From: Sternotherus odoratus
Taxonomy: Eukaryota > Chordata > Testudines > Kinosternidae
DNA length: 64,000 nt
Reading direction: 5' to 3'
Assembly (NCBI GenBank): GCA_032164245.1
Contig: JAVMKO010000021.1
Span: 9,988,285-10,052,284 of the forward strand
Positions 1 through 13,121 of the stretch are shown here, piece after piece (the stretch's first letter is position 1; each line of letters starts with the position of its first letter). A program made the position numbers and the translations under genes. The notes below the pieces were generated by a model. That model saw only the letters and a list, made by a program, of their open reading frames with translations. It ran no database searches and was not told the origin of the DNA.

Positions 1-836
1 CAGCCCACCCCCTCAGTCTGCAGAGGATGGATGGGTCAATGCTAAATGAGGAGCCCAGCTGATCACTACACCCAGAGGCTGCAATGAGCTGGCACAGCCA
101 ATGCTCAGACGACACCTGTTGCATGTAGACGCGAGACAACGTAGAGAAGGAGCACTGCATGCTCATGACGTGCCGATACCTTTTTGCCCGATACAGGCAT
201 GGCATCTGGTTTGTATAGCAAGAACTATATTTGGGATCAGGGCAGGCTGCAGCATGAGGACATCGGATTCCCCCACGTCGAGCAAGGTCTGAGAACAGTG
301 CTCGGACACACGCAGCCCAGCAGGGACACTGAGCGGCCCCTTAAACTGGATGCAAATGTTTCTGCCTCATGCTGCCATTTACATTGTGTAAAATGTATGC
401 AAAAATGTGGAGCCATAAAAATCCAAGTAAATAAAATAAATGATGAGATTTCCCCCCACTCCCCCCCCCCCCCCCAAGGCCTATTTAAAGCCACAGAGGA
501 ACCATGAGGTTTAGTTACAGGTTTGCAAGTGCAACTCCAGCTACTAACCATTTACTCAAAGAGAAGGGTATACATGCAAGTCAAGCAAGGTGCATCCAGT
601 GAATGGTCCCTAGGCAACAACACTCAGTAATTAGGCCTTGGATTTCCAAAACGGGCTTCAGAGCATTAGATGCCAAACTCCCATTAAAAATCCCAACATA
701 GAACCATAAAAGTCACAGCAGAAAAGCTGCCAGTCAAGCGAATGGAACAAGAGACTAAATCCAAGCTTTTTAAAAATATAAGCCGGTGAAGGCTGAGAGC
801 CTTAAACAAAAGGCATGTCTACAGTATAATCAGAGG
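1..836. other. Intronic or flanking DNA, no gene seen
   Basis: On the minus strand this lies downstream of the first coding exon of TMEM39B, so it is most likely inside a TMEM39B intron. I looked for the next TMEM39B exon, which encodes the first membrane-spanning region, and did not find it. There is a C-run near 463-477 and no recognisable coding sequence. Confidence 0.4.
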
Positions 837-1440
837 TGTCACCGTGACGAAGTGGGAAGGTTTTTAATGTTTTCTCTGAATACTGTGTGCCTCAGTTTCC
901 CCTATGTATTACTCAAATTTCTAGTGACGGGATAAGGGTGTGGTGGTGTTGCAGAGACCCCCTAGAGGGCAGGTGTGACTGCTGACCGGCTGCTTGGGCA
1001 CAAAGAATGCCCAACATCCGCAACTGATGGCCAGAGCCTGTCCTCGCACGGAGCCAGGCAAAGGTGCTGGAGAACAAAGAGAGGTGGAGAGAGGTGTTTG
1101 CTCAGAAAAGAGACAAAGCATGGAGGGTGACTGAGGCTGGGCTGCTGCATGCTGGTCAGGCCCTTGGTTTGGGACTGGGGGGAGTCGGAGGCCATGTGCT
1201 CAAGATTCCCCCCCTACCACGGACTTTGCCAAATGTTCCCGCTTACCGTGCTAACAAGATATGTTCTACACCGTGTTTCCAATGACTAATAAACCCTTCT
1301 GTTTTACCTGGCTGGCTGAGAGTCACTGCTGACTATGAAGGTGGGGTGCATGGCCGCATTAAGGTTTCCCCAGGTGTTCCAGCCAGGTGGACTCACTGCG
1401 GAGAGCTCATGTTGTGATCGGGGTGCTGAAAGAGGCTTGC
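837..1440 (+). mobile_element. Solo LTR-like endogenous retrovirus element, plus orientation
   Basis: The segment starts near TGTCACCGTGACGAAGTGGG and has the layout of a long terminal repeat: a body, an AATAAA polyadenylation signal at about 1287-1293, then a T-rich and GT-rich stretch and a downstream R/U5-like part ending near the GGTGGACTCACTGCGG block. The wording matches an LTR family I recognise as common in turtle genomes. No gag, pol or env reading frame lies next to it, so it is best seen as a solo or truncated LTR. Boundaries, especially the right one, are approximate. Confidence 0.55.
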
Positions 1441-1554
1441 CCTGGTGAGCGTATGTCCTGAAGGGGGAGACACTGCACTAGAGTCCTGACTGACTTCATT
1501 CAGAGCACGCCAGAGCACCAAGTCTGTGACTACTCCGTGACAGTGAATTACACA

Positions 1555-1762
1555 CACTAACTTTGATCTCGCTGGGTCAAACAACTGCAATGAAATTGCA
1601 GCAATGTGGGTGGCAGCACAGGCGTACTCTGGCATCCAGGACTGGGGTATGTACTCAGGGATAACCGGTTCTGCCGTGGCCTTCCTGCTATTGTTACTGG
1701 AGCTAGCAAGATCAAAGCTATGTCTACACATAGGTATGTCTACACATGCTGTAGTCACACTT
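1555..1762. mobile_element. Fragment of a small hAT-type element
   Basis: The sequence ends in the TATGTCTACACATAG style seen at the tips of many small elements in this window. The interior, with a repeated TGCAATGAAATTGCAGCAATG block, reads like non-autonomous element DNA. Short ORFs here carry no known domain. Limits are rough. Confidence 0.35.
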
Positions 1763-3050
<1,288 letters not shown>

Positions 3051-3236
3051 CTGCAAAGGAAAGATTTATAACACACATGGATTTGGAACAGAGTAGGTAG
3101 GTAACTTTCAGACTCCTCTAGAACCTCAAAGCATCAAAGACTAACTTCACAGCACCCCTATGGTGTTATTCCTATTTTACAGAGGAGGCAAGGTACAGGG
3201 GCCCCGATCCTCAAACCCTGAAGAACTCTGTGTTGC

Positions 3237-3350
3237 TTGAAAGCTCGTCTCTTTCACCAAGAGAAGTAGTGGTCCAATAAAAGATACTACTGGACCTACC
3301 TTGTCTCTCTCATATCTTGGGACCAATGGGACTACAACAAAACAGATCCT
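3237..3350. repeat. Interspersed repeat fragment, 'CCAATAAAAGATACTAC' family
   Basis: The block with AAGAGAAGTAGTGGTCCAATAA, then ACCTTGTCTCTCTCATATC, then GGGACCAATGGGACTACAAC recurs in altered form at about 24431-24745 and 49021-49100. I recognise the wording as a frequent reptile repeat, possibly the terminal part of a Penelope-like element. The family is an inference. Confidence 0.5.
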
Positions 3351-3680
3351 CAAAGGCATTCGGGTTCAACTTTCATTGAAATAAATGGAAGTTAGGGGCC
3401 TAAATACTTCTGAGAATCTGGCCAGAGAGATTAAATGACTTGACTGAAAGTTATAAAAACCAGTGAATATAATCCAAGTCCCCTTAATCACAGTTTTATG
3501 CCTTAACCACAAATCCATCCTACCTCTCAAAGAGGCCTTGCAGAAAAAAAAAAAGTGGGGTTTCTGCCATTTTTGCTTCTTTCCGATGGACAAAGATGGT
3601 AAACTCTTTGGGGACAGGACTGTCTGTACAGTTCATGACTGTAGCTCCTAGATACTACCACAATATAAACAATAATCATC

Positions 3681-4603
3681 TGAATATTTTTTTACAACAA
3701 AATGGCAGATGAAATTTAAGGTTGATAAATGCAAAGTAATGCATATTGGAAAGCAGAATCTCAGCTATACATATAATACAACTATACTGTTACCACTCAA
3801 GAAAGCAACCTTGGAGTCATGGTGGATAGTTCTCTGAAAACATCCACTCAATGTGCAGCGGCAGTCAAAAAAGCAAACAGAATGCTGGGAATAATTAAGA
3901 AAGGGACAGATAATAGGACAGAAAATACCATGTTGCCTCTATATAAATCCATGGTACGCCCACATGTTGAATACTGTGTTCAGATGCGGTTGCCCAACTC
4001 AAAAAAAGATATACTGGAATTGGAAAAGCTTCAGAAAAGAGGAACAAAAAATCTTAGGGGTATGGAACGGCTTCCGTATGAGGAGAGATTAATAAGACTG
4101 GGACTTTTCACTTGGAAAAGAGACGACTAAGGGGAGATATGACTAAGGTCTATAAAATCATGACTGATTTTGAAAATGTAGATAAGGAAGTGTTGTTTAC
4201 TACTTCTCATAACACAAGAACTAGGGGTCACCAAATGAAATTAATAGGCAGCAGGTTTAAAACAAATAAAATAAAGTATTTCTTCATACAATGCACAGCC
4301 TGTGGAACTACTTGCCCGAGGATGGTGTGAAGGTCAAGACTATAACAGGGTTAAAAAACAACAACTAGATAAATTCATGGGGAATAGGTCCATCTATGGC
4401 TATTAGCCAGGATGGGCAGGAATGGTGCCCCTAGCCTCTGTTTGCCAGAAGCTGGGAATGAGCGCCAGGGGATGGATCACTTGATGATTACCTGGTCTGT
4501 TCATTCCCTCTGGGGCACCTGGCACTGGCCACTGTTGGAAGACAGGATATTGGGCTAGATGGACCTTTGGTCTGACCCAGTAGGGCTGTTCTTATGTTCT
4601 ACA
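3681..4603 (+). mobile_element. CR1 LINE, 5'-truncated, plus strand
   Basis: The segment contains the end of a CR1 reverse transcriptase ORF followed by the typical CR1 3'UTR (GGCTATTAGCCAGGATGGGC, GGACCTTTGGTCTGACCCAG) and ends at TTCTTATGTTCT. Only the last part of ORF2 remains, as is usual for CR1 copies. It lies in the interval between TMEM39B exon 2 and its promoter. Confidence 0.9.
3819..4330 (+). pseudogene. CR1 reverse transcriptase C-terminal remnant
   Basis: Two overlapping frames (3819-4130 and 4112-4330) together give the C-terminal region of CR1 ORF2. The blocks are QCAAAVKKANRMLGIIKKG, YKSMVRPHVEYC, LEKLQKRGTK and [12 protein letters not shown] in the first frame, then [14 protein letters not shown] and [12 protein letters not shown] in the second. 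The change of frame near 4112-4130 shows a frameshift. The catalytic reverse transcriptase core and the endonuclease are absent. The copy is dead. Confidence 0.88.
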
Positions 4604-4866
4604 ACAACAAAAATCTGGTTGTTCCTTTATGCTGGACATTTAAATCCTGTCTTGACTGGAAGACTCTTCAATGCCTATAGAAGTAGTAAGATGGTAACAT
4701 CAGATTTGGTAAAAGAGCACAAACTGAGCTATTAAAAGGGGATGGTGTTTTTGTGTGTGCCTTGACTGCTTAAAACTCTGTTGTGTTATTTGTCTTTAAT
4801 TGTCCCTTAACCTCAATCCCAATCAACAGTTAGAACTTTGTTAAGGTTTAACAGCCATGCCTCTCA

Positions 4867-5104
4867 ATTAGAACGTAAGAACGGCCATAGCGGGTCAAAC
4901 TAATGGTCCATCCAGCCCAGTATCCTGTCTTCGGACAGTGGCCAGAGGGAATGAACAGACCAGGGAATCATCAAGTGATCCATCCCGTCACCCACTCCGA
5001 GCTTCTGGCAACACTTCTAGGGACACTTCAGAGCATGGATCTGCATCCCCGCCCATCCTGGCTAATAGCCATTGATGGACCCATTCTCCATGGACTTCTC
5101 TAGT
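4867..5104 (-). mobile_element. CR1 LINE 3' end, minus strand
   Basis: The AAGAACGGCCATAGCGGGTC, GTCCATCCAGCCCAGTATCC and CCAGAGGGAATGAACAGACC blocks are the reverse complement of the CR1 3'UTR seen at 4380-4600. It is a short 5'-truncated copy. Confidence 0.88.
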
Positions 5105-5105
5105 T

Positions 5106-5284
5106 ATAGACTCAGCATATCAGGGTTGGAAGGGACCTCAGGAGATCATCTAGTCGAACCCCCGGCTTAAAGCAGGACCAATCCCCAATTCAATCATCCA
5201 AGATTTTTGCCCCCCATCCCTAAATGGCCCCCTCAAGGATTGAACTCACAACCTTGCGTTTCGCAGGCCAAGGCTCAAACCACG
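5106..5284 (-). mobile_element. tRNA-headed turtle SINE fragment, minus strand
   Basis: The left part (CAGGGTTGGAAGGGACCTCA) is CR1-like tail sequence. The right part (CCTAAATGGCCCCCTCAAGG, then ATTGAACTCACAACCTTGCG) matches the tRNA-like head of the SINE at 59731-59926. The head is cut before the GAGCTATCCC block that marks the A box. It abuts the CR1 end at 4867-5104. Confidence 0.75.
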
Positions 5285-5499
5285 TTTGAACCCGGTTTGA
5301 GTCTTGGCCTTCACAGCATCCCCGGAGTGCCTGGGGGGGAAACGCTTCCCGGGGGGAGGGGGGATTTTAAACCTACTAATGAATTTAAGGGGCTCCCAGT
5401 CAATACCCCCCCCCAGCGGACAAGACACACACGAAACACCTTCCCAGGGAGGAAAAACGCGTTGAAAGAGCCCCCCCGCCGAAAGACACCCCCCCTTCC

Positions 5500-6062
5500 T
5501 CCCCCCCCGGCAGAGCCCAGGCCCGACGCTGCAGCACCAGAAGGGCCCTGCTGAGGTGGGGCGCCCCCAGGCTAGGGGGGTGCCGGGCCCCGGGGGCTGT
5601 ATGGGGGCAGGGCGCAGCGGGGAGGGGGGGCTCCGCGCACGCGGCGAAGGGGGGACCGGGGAGATCGATGGGGCGGCGCGGAGGGGCTGGGACCGGGGTG
5701 CGGGGGGGGGGATCGGCCAAGTGCTGATGCGCGGGGCCGCCCGGGGGGGGGGTCTCTGGATCTGCAGCCCCCCCATCACATCACACCGACGGGCGGGGGT
5801 CGCTAGCCCGGGACTCGGACCCCCCGCCCCCCCCTCACCCATCTCCGCTCCGGCTGCGGCAGTTCGGCCCGCGGCGGGGACAATATGGCGGGCGGGGCCG
5901 CCAGGGGAGAGACGGCGGCGAGCAGCGGACAAACTTCCTCCGCGCGCGAGCGGGCCCCGCCCCTGAAAGGGCGGAGGCGCCGGCCCCGCCCCCTGAGCGG
6001 TCGGAGGGACGCGGCGCTGCCGCCCCACGTGTTCAAATCGCCTCCCTGCTCGCCACTGCACG
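5500..6062 (-). promoter_or_regulatory. TMEM39B: CpG-island promoter, probably of TMEM39B
   Basis: This is a very GC-rich and CpG-rich block with CACGTG-like and YY1-like (ATGGCGG at about 5885) sites, about 2.8 kb upstream of the first coding exon of TMEM39B. On the minus strand a donor-like GATGG/GTGAGG at 5839-5834 could close a non-coding first exon that starts somewhere near 5880-5960. Long open frames on both strands here come from base composition. Transcription start and exon limits are inferred. Confidence 0.65.
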
Positions 6063-6275
6063 GATAGGGAAACTGAGGCACAAGAGTAGGGCCAGCGGCT
6101 TCCTGAGCGCCCGTGGCGGAGCTAGGGAGGACCCAGGCGTTCCTGTCTCGGTCCCACATTGCCCCTGCTCTAACCACTAGACCCTCCTCCCCTCCCAAGA
6201 GTCCTGGGTTCCCTCCCCCCCACGCTTGTGAACCGAACCCAGGCGGGTCGGCTGTCACCACTAGGCCACACTGCC
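6063..6275. repeat. Unclassified interspersed repeat with 'TCTAACCACTAGACC' motif
   Basis: The block includes GGGAAACTGAGGCACAAGAG, ACCCAGGCGTTCCTGTCTCG and CTCTAACCACTAGACCCTCC, followed by a second weaker round of the same wording (GAACCCAGGCGGG, ACCACTAGGCCACACTGCC). I know this wording as a common turtle/crocodile repeat but cannot name its class. Confidence 0.45.
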
Positions 6276-9200
6276 CCAATAGGCATGTATATTTGGACCC
6301 AGTTTGTAAGTGGACCTGACCCAGTGACATCTGAAATAACTCATGAACTGTCAGACAGCCAGATGCTGCATCCCTTTCACCCAGCAACACCATGGTGTTA
6401 CTGCCTTCTACTTAGTGCTGGCTCTGACCCTAGATCCTGCCTCCATGTGGCCCTGGAGACAGGGAATTTTTGAGCTGGCAGACATGTCTCCTACTGCACT
6501 ACCTCATTTATATTAAATAACCACATCACAGCTGAGTACAAAGGCTGGGAAAATGTGTTATAAAACAGCTATTTCCCCTTTTTCACTGGATCTTTCCTTT
6601 GAGGGGAAAGTGAAGCACAGCACAGAACCAGAAGTGGAAAGCAGAATGGTGTAAGGCAGTAGTTAGCAAACTTTTGGACTCCCATATATAAATTAAAAAC
6701 ATGTTTATATATTTAACACCCTACTCAATGCTGGCTATAAAGCAGGGTTTGAGGTGGAGGCTGACAGGTTGCAGCCCCCCCCCCCTCCAATATGTAATAA
6801 CCCCATGAGCCTCAATCCCTAATCTGAGAACACGCTGGTGCTTAGATACCTTAAAAAATGACAATAAAAGGATAGGAAATATGAATGTATAGATAATTTT
6901 ACTCTATAGTTTTATAAAAACAATCTGCATTTCCCCCCTTCAGTGATTGATGTATTTACAAACTTTTTTTAAACTAGGGCATTTGTGTGTGAAGTGTTAT
7001 TAGAAAGCATATCTAGTGGAGTACATGCTAGATGTCAGCTACAGCCATTAGCATGTATGGGGTTCTTGGAACTCCCTAAAACTTTATTACAAATTACATC
7101 TGGGAACTCAGAGCCCTCACCAGTTGTGATCAGGCTCTGTGCAGAAGTCCCTACTGGTATTGAAGAATTCCATAAAATGTTGCTGCAGGATTTACATTCA
7201 ACTGTTTCACTCTTCCAAGTGATGTACAAGCTGTATCATGTACATGCTATGCAGCTGTAAACAGATAGAATAGAGGCTGCAAAAGGTTAGTAAGTACTGT
7301 ACACAGGATTTTATTTTTTTGGGGGGAGGGGGGGAGTGGTAGGCTGTAGCCTTTTTTGTAAAGTTATAAAATATAAATAATAAAAACAGGCCATTTCAGA
7401 GCAATGTGGTCAAATGTTTAGGTGTACCAGGGGGAAGGAAAGGCAATAGTTTGTTCTCTGTACCATGGCTTCTGTTCTCTACATCCAGGATCCCCATCCC
7501 ATCTAGCACTGGACTGGACTGGAGACTCCATGAATTATGGCTTCAGGCAATAGTAATTGCAGGACAAATTATGTTAAAAATCTGACATTTGAAAGCAAGG
7601 AAATTCAGTCAAGGCCTTTATCTACAGGGAATAACTATAAATATATGTTCATAATATAGTTAATGGATTGCTAAATAGTAGCCTGAGCATACCTGCTAAG
7701 TAACCTAGCTCCTACCTCTCCAATAATAAAATTAAATTTTGCCTCGATCCATTTTGACTGTCTTCACCAATAATTGCCCACCCCTTTTTAAAAAATCAAT
7801 CAATCAGCTCCTAACTTGTGGGTGTTTCTGATGCCACAGTGCAGCTGATGGGATACTACACAATCCAACAGCAGACCAGCTATGTGCTGGCTGGAGGCAG
7901 AGTTTATACAATTAGTGAGAACTCATTAAACAAGGTCATACCAGATGATGAAAGAGATCGGTTTTTCCAGCCTACAATGTTCTTTATGATGACTATGCAC
8001 AGAAAATGAATATTCAAACATCCACAAGAGCACATATCTCACCTTATTAAAATTTTCTGTTCTATATGCAACTGCAAAGACTGTGGGTTGCAATTCCTGA
8101 CTGCACATCAAACAGTGAGGTTTAAGGTAGGAACCTGTGCATTTTTAGAGAAAACCTCCTACTGGGTTTGCTTCTAAATCTAGAAATAGAAATAGCAGCT
8201 TAACTAGGAAAGAGGTGTATTTCCACTTCAGTGCTGACAATTACCATTTCCCTTCCAGGTTCGGAAGCGAGTGAAGAAGCAGACTTCAGTATCCTCTTTC
8301 AGAAGGGGTCTCTTAGCATGTATGTAAAGACAGGGTAGGTTAATTAAATGAGATTGAATGTTCCTGTTCACACTGAGAAAAAACAGCTCACATGCATTAC
8401 TCTGTGGTTTCCCAAATCGGAGTAGTAGTATTTTAAGATAGGACACAGACACGAACAAGGTGTAGTACTACTGGAAGGCTTCAAAGGTTAGGTCATAATA
8501 GCAAAGGTAGCAGCAAACTCCATTTGTGGTGTGTGTGGAGGGAGGGGGGAGAAAAGGAAAGAGAGAAAATATTTATATTCAGAACTATGAGACCCTTGAT
8601 TTTGGCCACACTAAAGAGATGGTTTCTGCCTTTGTGAGCCTACAGTATCATGAATATACCAGCACAGTGTCAGAAGCTCAAGTCTTACCAAGATTTATAC
8701 CATTAAAGCAGCTCTCCCTCAAGACAGAGTAGGGTATTAAACGACTGGCCCCCTTCTCCAACCAGCTGACAGAAGTAGTTTGTTATTAGTGCTTCCTTTT
8801 CTTGACTGCATCTCCCAACCAAGGTATTTCGATTCTTAAGTACTCAATGTTCAGAGGCCCAGGAGGAGGGTGCCCTAGCTAGTCTCTCACTTCTCCTGCT
8901 GCCACTTAGATTCCTGCTCGACACCTTACAGATTATTCCATGCCCAATTGTTCTTTTGGAAGGCAGGGGCGTGACTTTGTATATTACTGTTCAAGAAGGG
9001 AAGGAGTAAGGAAGGGAAGAGTTGCTCTTATAATTATCAACTGTCCTTGGCTCTGCTGTAAAACAGATGGCACACATTCTGTGTTAAATAGAAACCTTAC
9101 TTGCTTTCTTGGTCAAACTAAGAGCCCAACCTTACTCTTAAAAACGAAGCTGGTCTCAAAACCTTGAAAAAATATAAACATAAGGGACCATAATTCTATC

Positions 9201-11378
9201 TGAATCCAGAAAGCAATACTGTGCCACAATTAGCTATCTAGGTAACTTACTCTTTTGTCCTACTTTACACATCAGATCCCCGCTCATGCAGGGGTGTTCA
9301 CAAATATAAACAGCTATCAGTGAAGTTGTGAAATAAGATATTCATGTTAGTAATCCCAACCGATAGGAAAAAGATAGAGACTGCTACTCTTTGTAAAAAA
9401 CATGCTCTTACTACTGCTACCATTTCCTCCCCCCACCTCAGGTTTCCACATTGACAATGGACTGCAAACTCTTGGTACAGTTGACTTTTGGACCTCAAGG
9501 ATTCTATTACTTATAGGTAAAGCACAGAGGTGTTTGTTTGATCTGAATCACACCCACTGGAAAAAAAAATGTGATGTATAAAAGGAAAATTTACTTTTAA
9601 TAGATTAAAAGATAAAGACCATAAGGAAGCATTATGATCATTTAGTTGGACCTCTGGCGTAACAGGTCATAAAATTTGACTCAGTTCCATGTCAAGCCCA
9701 TAATTTCTGGCTAAACTAGGGCATCTTTCAGAAAATCATCAGAATCTGATTTTCATGTTATAATTCTACAAACATACACTAGACCAAACACAATCAGATT
9801 ATATCAACACTATAAGATGAATAGAGGAAAATGCTTCAGGCAGCATTTTCTCAAACCAGTTTTGGCAAATACAATTATTTACAGTAAGAGTTACAATTCC
9901 TCCATAACATTAGCATCTTTTATATAAACACCCAACATATGCAGGAAGTGTAATGCAGAGGCAAGCTATATACATTCCAAATGGCAGTGCCACAAGATTC
10001 ACTTCTACTGGATAAAAATCCACCATAAATGGATGATCTTGATCACATCTTTTCCACAGGATGTTTAGGTTGTGCCTAGTAGGAAAGAAATGGGAAAATA
10101 ATTGCTACAACAATATAAATGGATACTATAATTACATTGCAAAAATATATGTATTGAATAAATCACCATATATAAATTGGTTTCCCTAATCAATCCATTT
10201 ACACCAATGGACTAATACTTTTAGATAGCAAAGAGACTTCTGAAGATAATGACGGGTAATGTAAGATTTCAAACACCGATTAAATTCCCAACTTTCCTGT
10301 CCTATTGCAGAGGAATAGGGAAGAGACGCATGTGTCCTTACAGTTCCATGCAAGATAGATCTGCTTCTATGTACTTATCTAGTCCCTATGTATCAGGGTT
10401 TTTGTTCATTTTGCAAAGCTGCAGTGCTTTACGGGCAACGTAATTAATAAGGGACTATTACTTTGCAATTCTGTTCCTTTGGAAGACTCAAGTTTCTCAC
10501 TCCTGAGTCTCAAAGGGACAGTGAGAAACTGACCAGATGCCTGAAAACTACAAGCTTTAGAGGGCCGCCTTTGGGCCCCAGTAGACTCTTTCCTTGTAAG
10601 CAGTTCAGTCCACTGATGCCTTCAACTGTCAATTCCTTTTGAGGGACGCTTGGGCTGTTGTCCGATACATCACTAGGTCTGCAAGGAGAGTAGGTGGGTG
10701 GAGACAATAAAATGCTTCCACAGGATATGCAAATGAATGATTAACACAGTCTCCACCAGAGGGAGCATGTCAGCTGTCAGTGGTGAAAGTAAATTACAGC
10801 CAAAGGAATCATGAGACAGTACCTCTTAACACAACAGGCTCAAATTGTTCTATCAGCTGATGTGGGGGGCGTGCAGCCCTTCAAAGCTCTTAGCTAAGCA
10901 AGCTGTGGTCAAGCTCTGCCTGTATCTAACAAAATGAAACAAAAACAGCCAGCAGCTAGCTTAAACCCCAGAGACCCAAGGTTTGGTGGTCTGTTTACAT
11001 GCAAACAGCCTTCATTTCTCCTTAGTCTTCTGCACATTCTCACTCCCTATTTTTCCACTAGGGCATCTAATGTCACAGGCTTGGTTGACAAGTGCTGATG
11101 TAACAAAAGGCTAGTCTGTCTCTTTACAGGTCCAAGGCATCAAGCACAGCATGAGACAGAAAGCTTCTCTCCTAAGCATTTCAGGTACCGAACATGCAGG
11201 CTGGAAGCCAGAAAGACTGCTGGGCGTGACACACCTTTAAAATCCATGCTTCTTGATGTTCGGCTCCACCGTGTCATTGATCGCAGGTAATCATCATACT
11301 CTTAGCTAGACTAACTTATCCTAAAACTACTAACATTAACTAATCTAACAAAGAAAGGCATTTTAATCGATAGCTATT
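6276..11378. other. Intergenic DNA between TMEM39B and KHDRBS1
   Basis: AT-rich DNA without a supported gene. A 63-codon frame at 7818-8009 begins MGVSDATVQLMGYYTIQQQT but matches no family I know and has no splice context. Short G-run and C-run tracts occur near 6778 and 7320. A CTCF-like motif is at 10753-10767. I recognise no complete transposon here. Confidence 0.5.
10753..10767 (+). promoter_or_regulatory. CTCF-like motif
   Basis: CCACCAGAGGGAGCA fits the core CTCF consensus (CCASYAGRKGGCR-like) on the plus strand. A single motif match without binding data. Confidence 0.4.
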
Positions 11379-12266
11379 GATTCCTTGTGACAGGTTCAAG
11401 AATAGCAGCCGTGTTAGTCTGTATCCGTAAAGAAAGCGAGGAATACTTGTAGCGCCTTAGAGACTACCTAGCTGATTTCAGCATAAGCTTTCATGGGCTA
11501 TAGCTCACTTCATCAGATGCATAGAATGGAACAGAAGTAAGATGCATTCATATACACAGAAAGGAAAAAAAAAAGGGGGAAAACAATTGTATATTAGCAT
11601 ACCAATTCTAAGAGGGCTGTTAAATGTAGATGGGCCATTATCAGCAGGAGAAAAAGATACCCTTTGAAATGGATTTCTGTGTCAAGTAAATTAACTCAGG
11701 AAATGCAATCAATTAGTGTAATGAGAGAACCATTCGCAAGTCCTATTTAGCCCCTGGTAATTGTATCCAATTTGAAAATTAAATTCCAGTTCCTCAGTTT
11801 CTCCTTGGAGTCTGTTTTGGAAGTTTTTCTGTTTCAAAATTGAAACCATCAAATCTTTAATGGAATGGCCAGGAAGATTGAAGTGTTCTCCTATTGGTTT
11901 TTGAATGTTATGATTCCAGATGTCAGATTTGTGTCCATTTATTCTGTGGCGTAGAGACTGGCCGGTCTGGCCAATGTACATAGCAGAGGGGCATTACTGG
12001 CACATGATGGCATATATTTCAAAAGGTATTTTTTTCCTCCTGCTATAATGGTCCATCTACATTTAACAGCCCTCTTAAAATTAGTATGCTAATGTACAAT
12101 TTTTTTTCTTCTTTTTTTCCTGTGTGTATAAATGCATCTTACTTCTGTTCCATTCTATGCATCCGATGAAGTGAGCTATAGCCCACGAAAGCTTACGCTG
12201 AAATAAACTAGTTAGTCTCTAAGGTGCTACAAGTATTTCTCGCTTTCCTTTATGGATTCCTTGTGA
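11379..12266 (-). mobile_element. Penelope-like retroelement with inverted termini and 12-bp target duplication
   Basis: The element proper is 11391-12254. It is flanked by the exact 12-bp direct repeat GATTCCTTGTGA (11379-11390 and 12255-12266), a target-site duplication. Its ends are long inverted repeats: 11391-11662 is matched in reverse complement by about 12028-12254, sharing CACTTCATC, GCATAGAATGGAACAGAAGT and GGGCTGTTAAATGTAGATG. The left arm is about 35 bp longer. Between the arms is a minus-strand remnant of a GIY-YIG endonuclease. Inverted terminal arms plus GIY-YIG is the layout of Penelope-like elements. The reverse transcriptase part is missing, so the copy is 5'-truncated. Confidence 0.85.
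11709..11981 (-). pseudogene. GIY-YIG endonuclease remnant of the Penelope-like element
   Basis: The 90-codon frame opens with MYIGQTGQSLRHRINGHKSD, the second half of the GIY-YIG motif followed by the conserved Arg (R-x-R-x-N-x-H-K pattern). It continues with KPIGEHFNLPGHSIKDL and ends after a coiled, Glu-rich tail. An in-frame stop lies a few codons upstream (reads CysGln-stop-CysPro) where the first half of the motif and the Cys-rich linker to reverse transcriptase would be. The family acts as the DNA-cutting domain during retrotransposition. This copy cannot be functional alone. Confidence 0.8.
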
Positions 12267-12463
12267 TCCGGAGAGATCCACATCCTTTCACTGCTGTGGT
12301 TGGAAGGACCTGAGGCGGCAGCCGGTGCAATGCCTCCTTTTATGGCTATACCTTTAGAATGTGTACAAATGTTAGCTATGGAGAAGGGAGAGGCATGCGA
12401 CCACTAAGAGGTGCTGTTACAAGAAGGTTCCTCCATGCAAGGTGCACCAGCCAGTGCTCCCAA

Positions 12464-12716
12464 AGGGCTGGTCTTCACTACGGGGTAGAGAGGATGGGGG
12501 GGGGGGGGTGATCGGCTGCAGATATGCAGCTTCAGCTACATGAATCACGTAGCTGAAGTTTGCATATCTGCAGTCGACTTACCTGCAGTCCTCACAGCGA
12601 CGGCAGACGGGGGTGCCGTGGGCAATCGATTTCTCGCGTCTTCACCAGACGTGAGAATCGATTGCTAACAGATCGATCGCTACCCGCCGATTTAGCGGGT
12701 AGTGAAGACCAGCCCT
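12464..12716. mobile_element. Small hAT-like element with perfect 17-bp terminal inverted repeats
   Basis: The ends are AGGGCTGGTCTTCACTA (12464-12480) and its exact reverse complement (12700-12716). Inside, 12520-12580 holds an imperfect palindrome around TAGCTGAAG, typical of small turtle hAT relatives. No transposase is present. The flanking 8 bases do not match each other, so the target duplication is lost or the true edge is shifted. A frame at 12642-12899 partly overlaps it and is spurious. Confidence 0.75.
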
Positions 12717-13121
12717 AAGAGTGGGAATATGCAGAGGACATGTGAAGAATGTTACTAGATATAACTGCTCCATTGTTGTTAGATAGGGTAGCCTGTTTTT
12801 AGATGTTGGCATTGAAGTGAATCCTCTCTCCACAAAAGATCGCCTTGCTCTTGCTTTGCCATACTTCCACCTCTCCCCAGCTCCATCACTCAGCTTCATT
12901 CTGCAGGAGAGCTCTTAGCAGGTGCACATTCACCCACACAACCCCCACCTCCCCCAGTGACCGCTGCAAGAGCCAGTCACATAATTAGCCTTTTAGAACA
13001 ATCTAATTTATGTGTGCATATGAAGAGCTGCTTCTGTTTAGCACCTCAGATGGCAACGCCTCCACCTCCCACACAGAAGATGTTAACTAGCCATGTGATG
13101 CAAAACTGAATAACAACCTAC

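Noticed and set aside
1393..1758. 121-codon minus-strand frame
   Set aside because: It spans the end of an LTR and a hAT-like fragment; no known domain.
5246..6393. Open frames of 136-271 codons around the CpG island
   Set aside because: GC-rich sequence with few stop codons; no domain, and both strands are open at once. The block is better explained as the TMEM39B promoter.
7818..8009. 63-codon frame reading GYYTIQQQTSYVLAGGRVYT
   Set aside because: It looks mildly protein-like, but I know no matching family, there is no conserved splice context, and the length is within chance.
8250..8330. Exon-like segment after TTCCCTTCCAG on the plus strand
   Set aside because: A good acceptor but no matching donor or recognisable peptide, and it would be antisense to both neighbouring genes.
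12642..12899. 85-codon minus-strand frame
   Set aside because: Its end lies in the terminal repeat of a small element; not conserved-looking.
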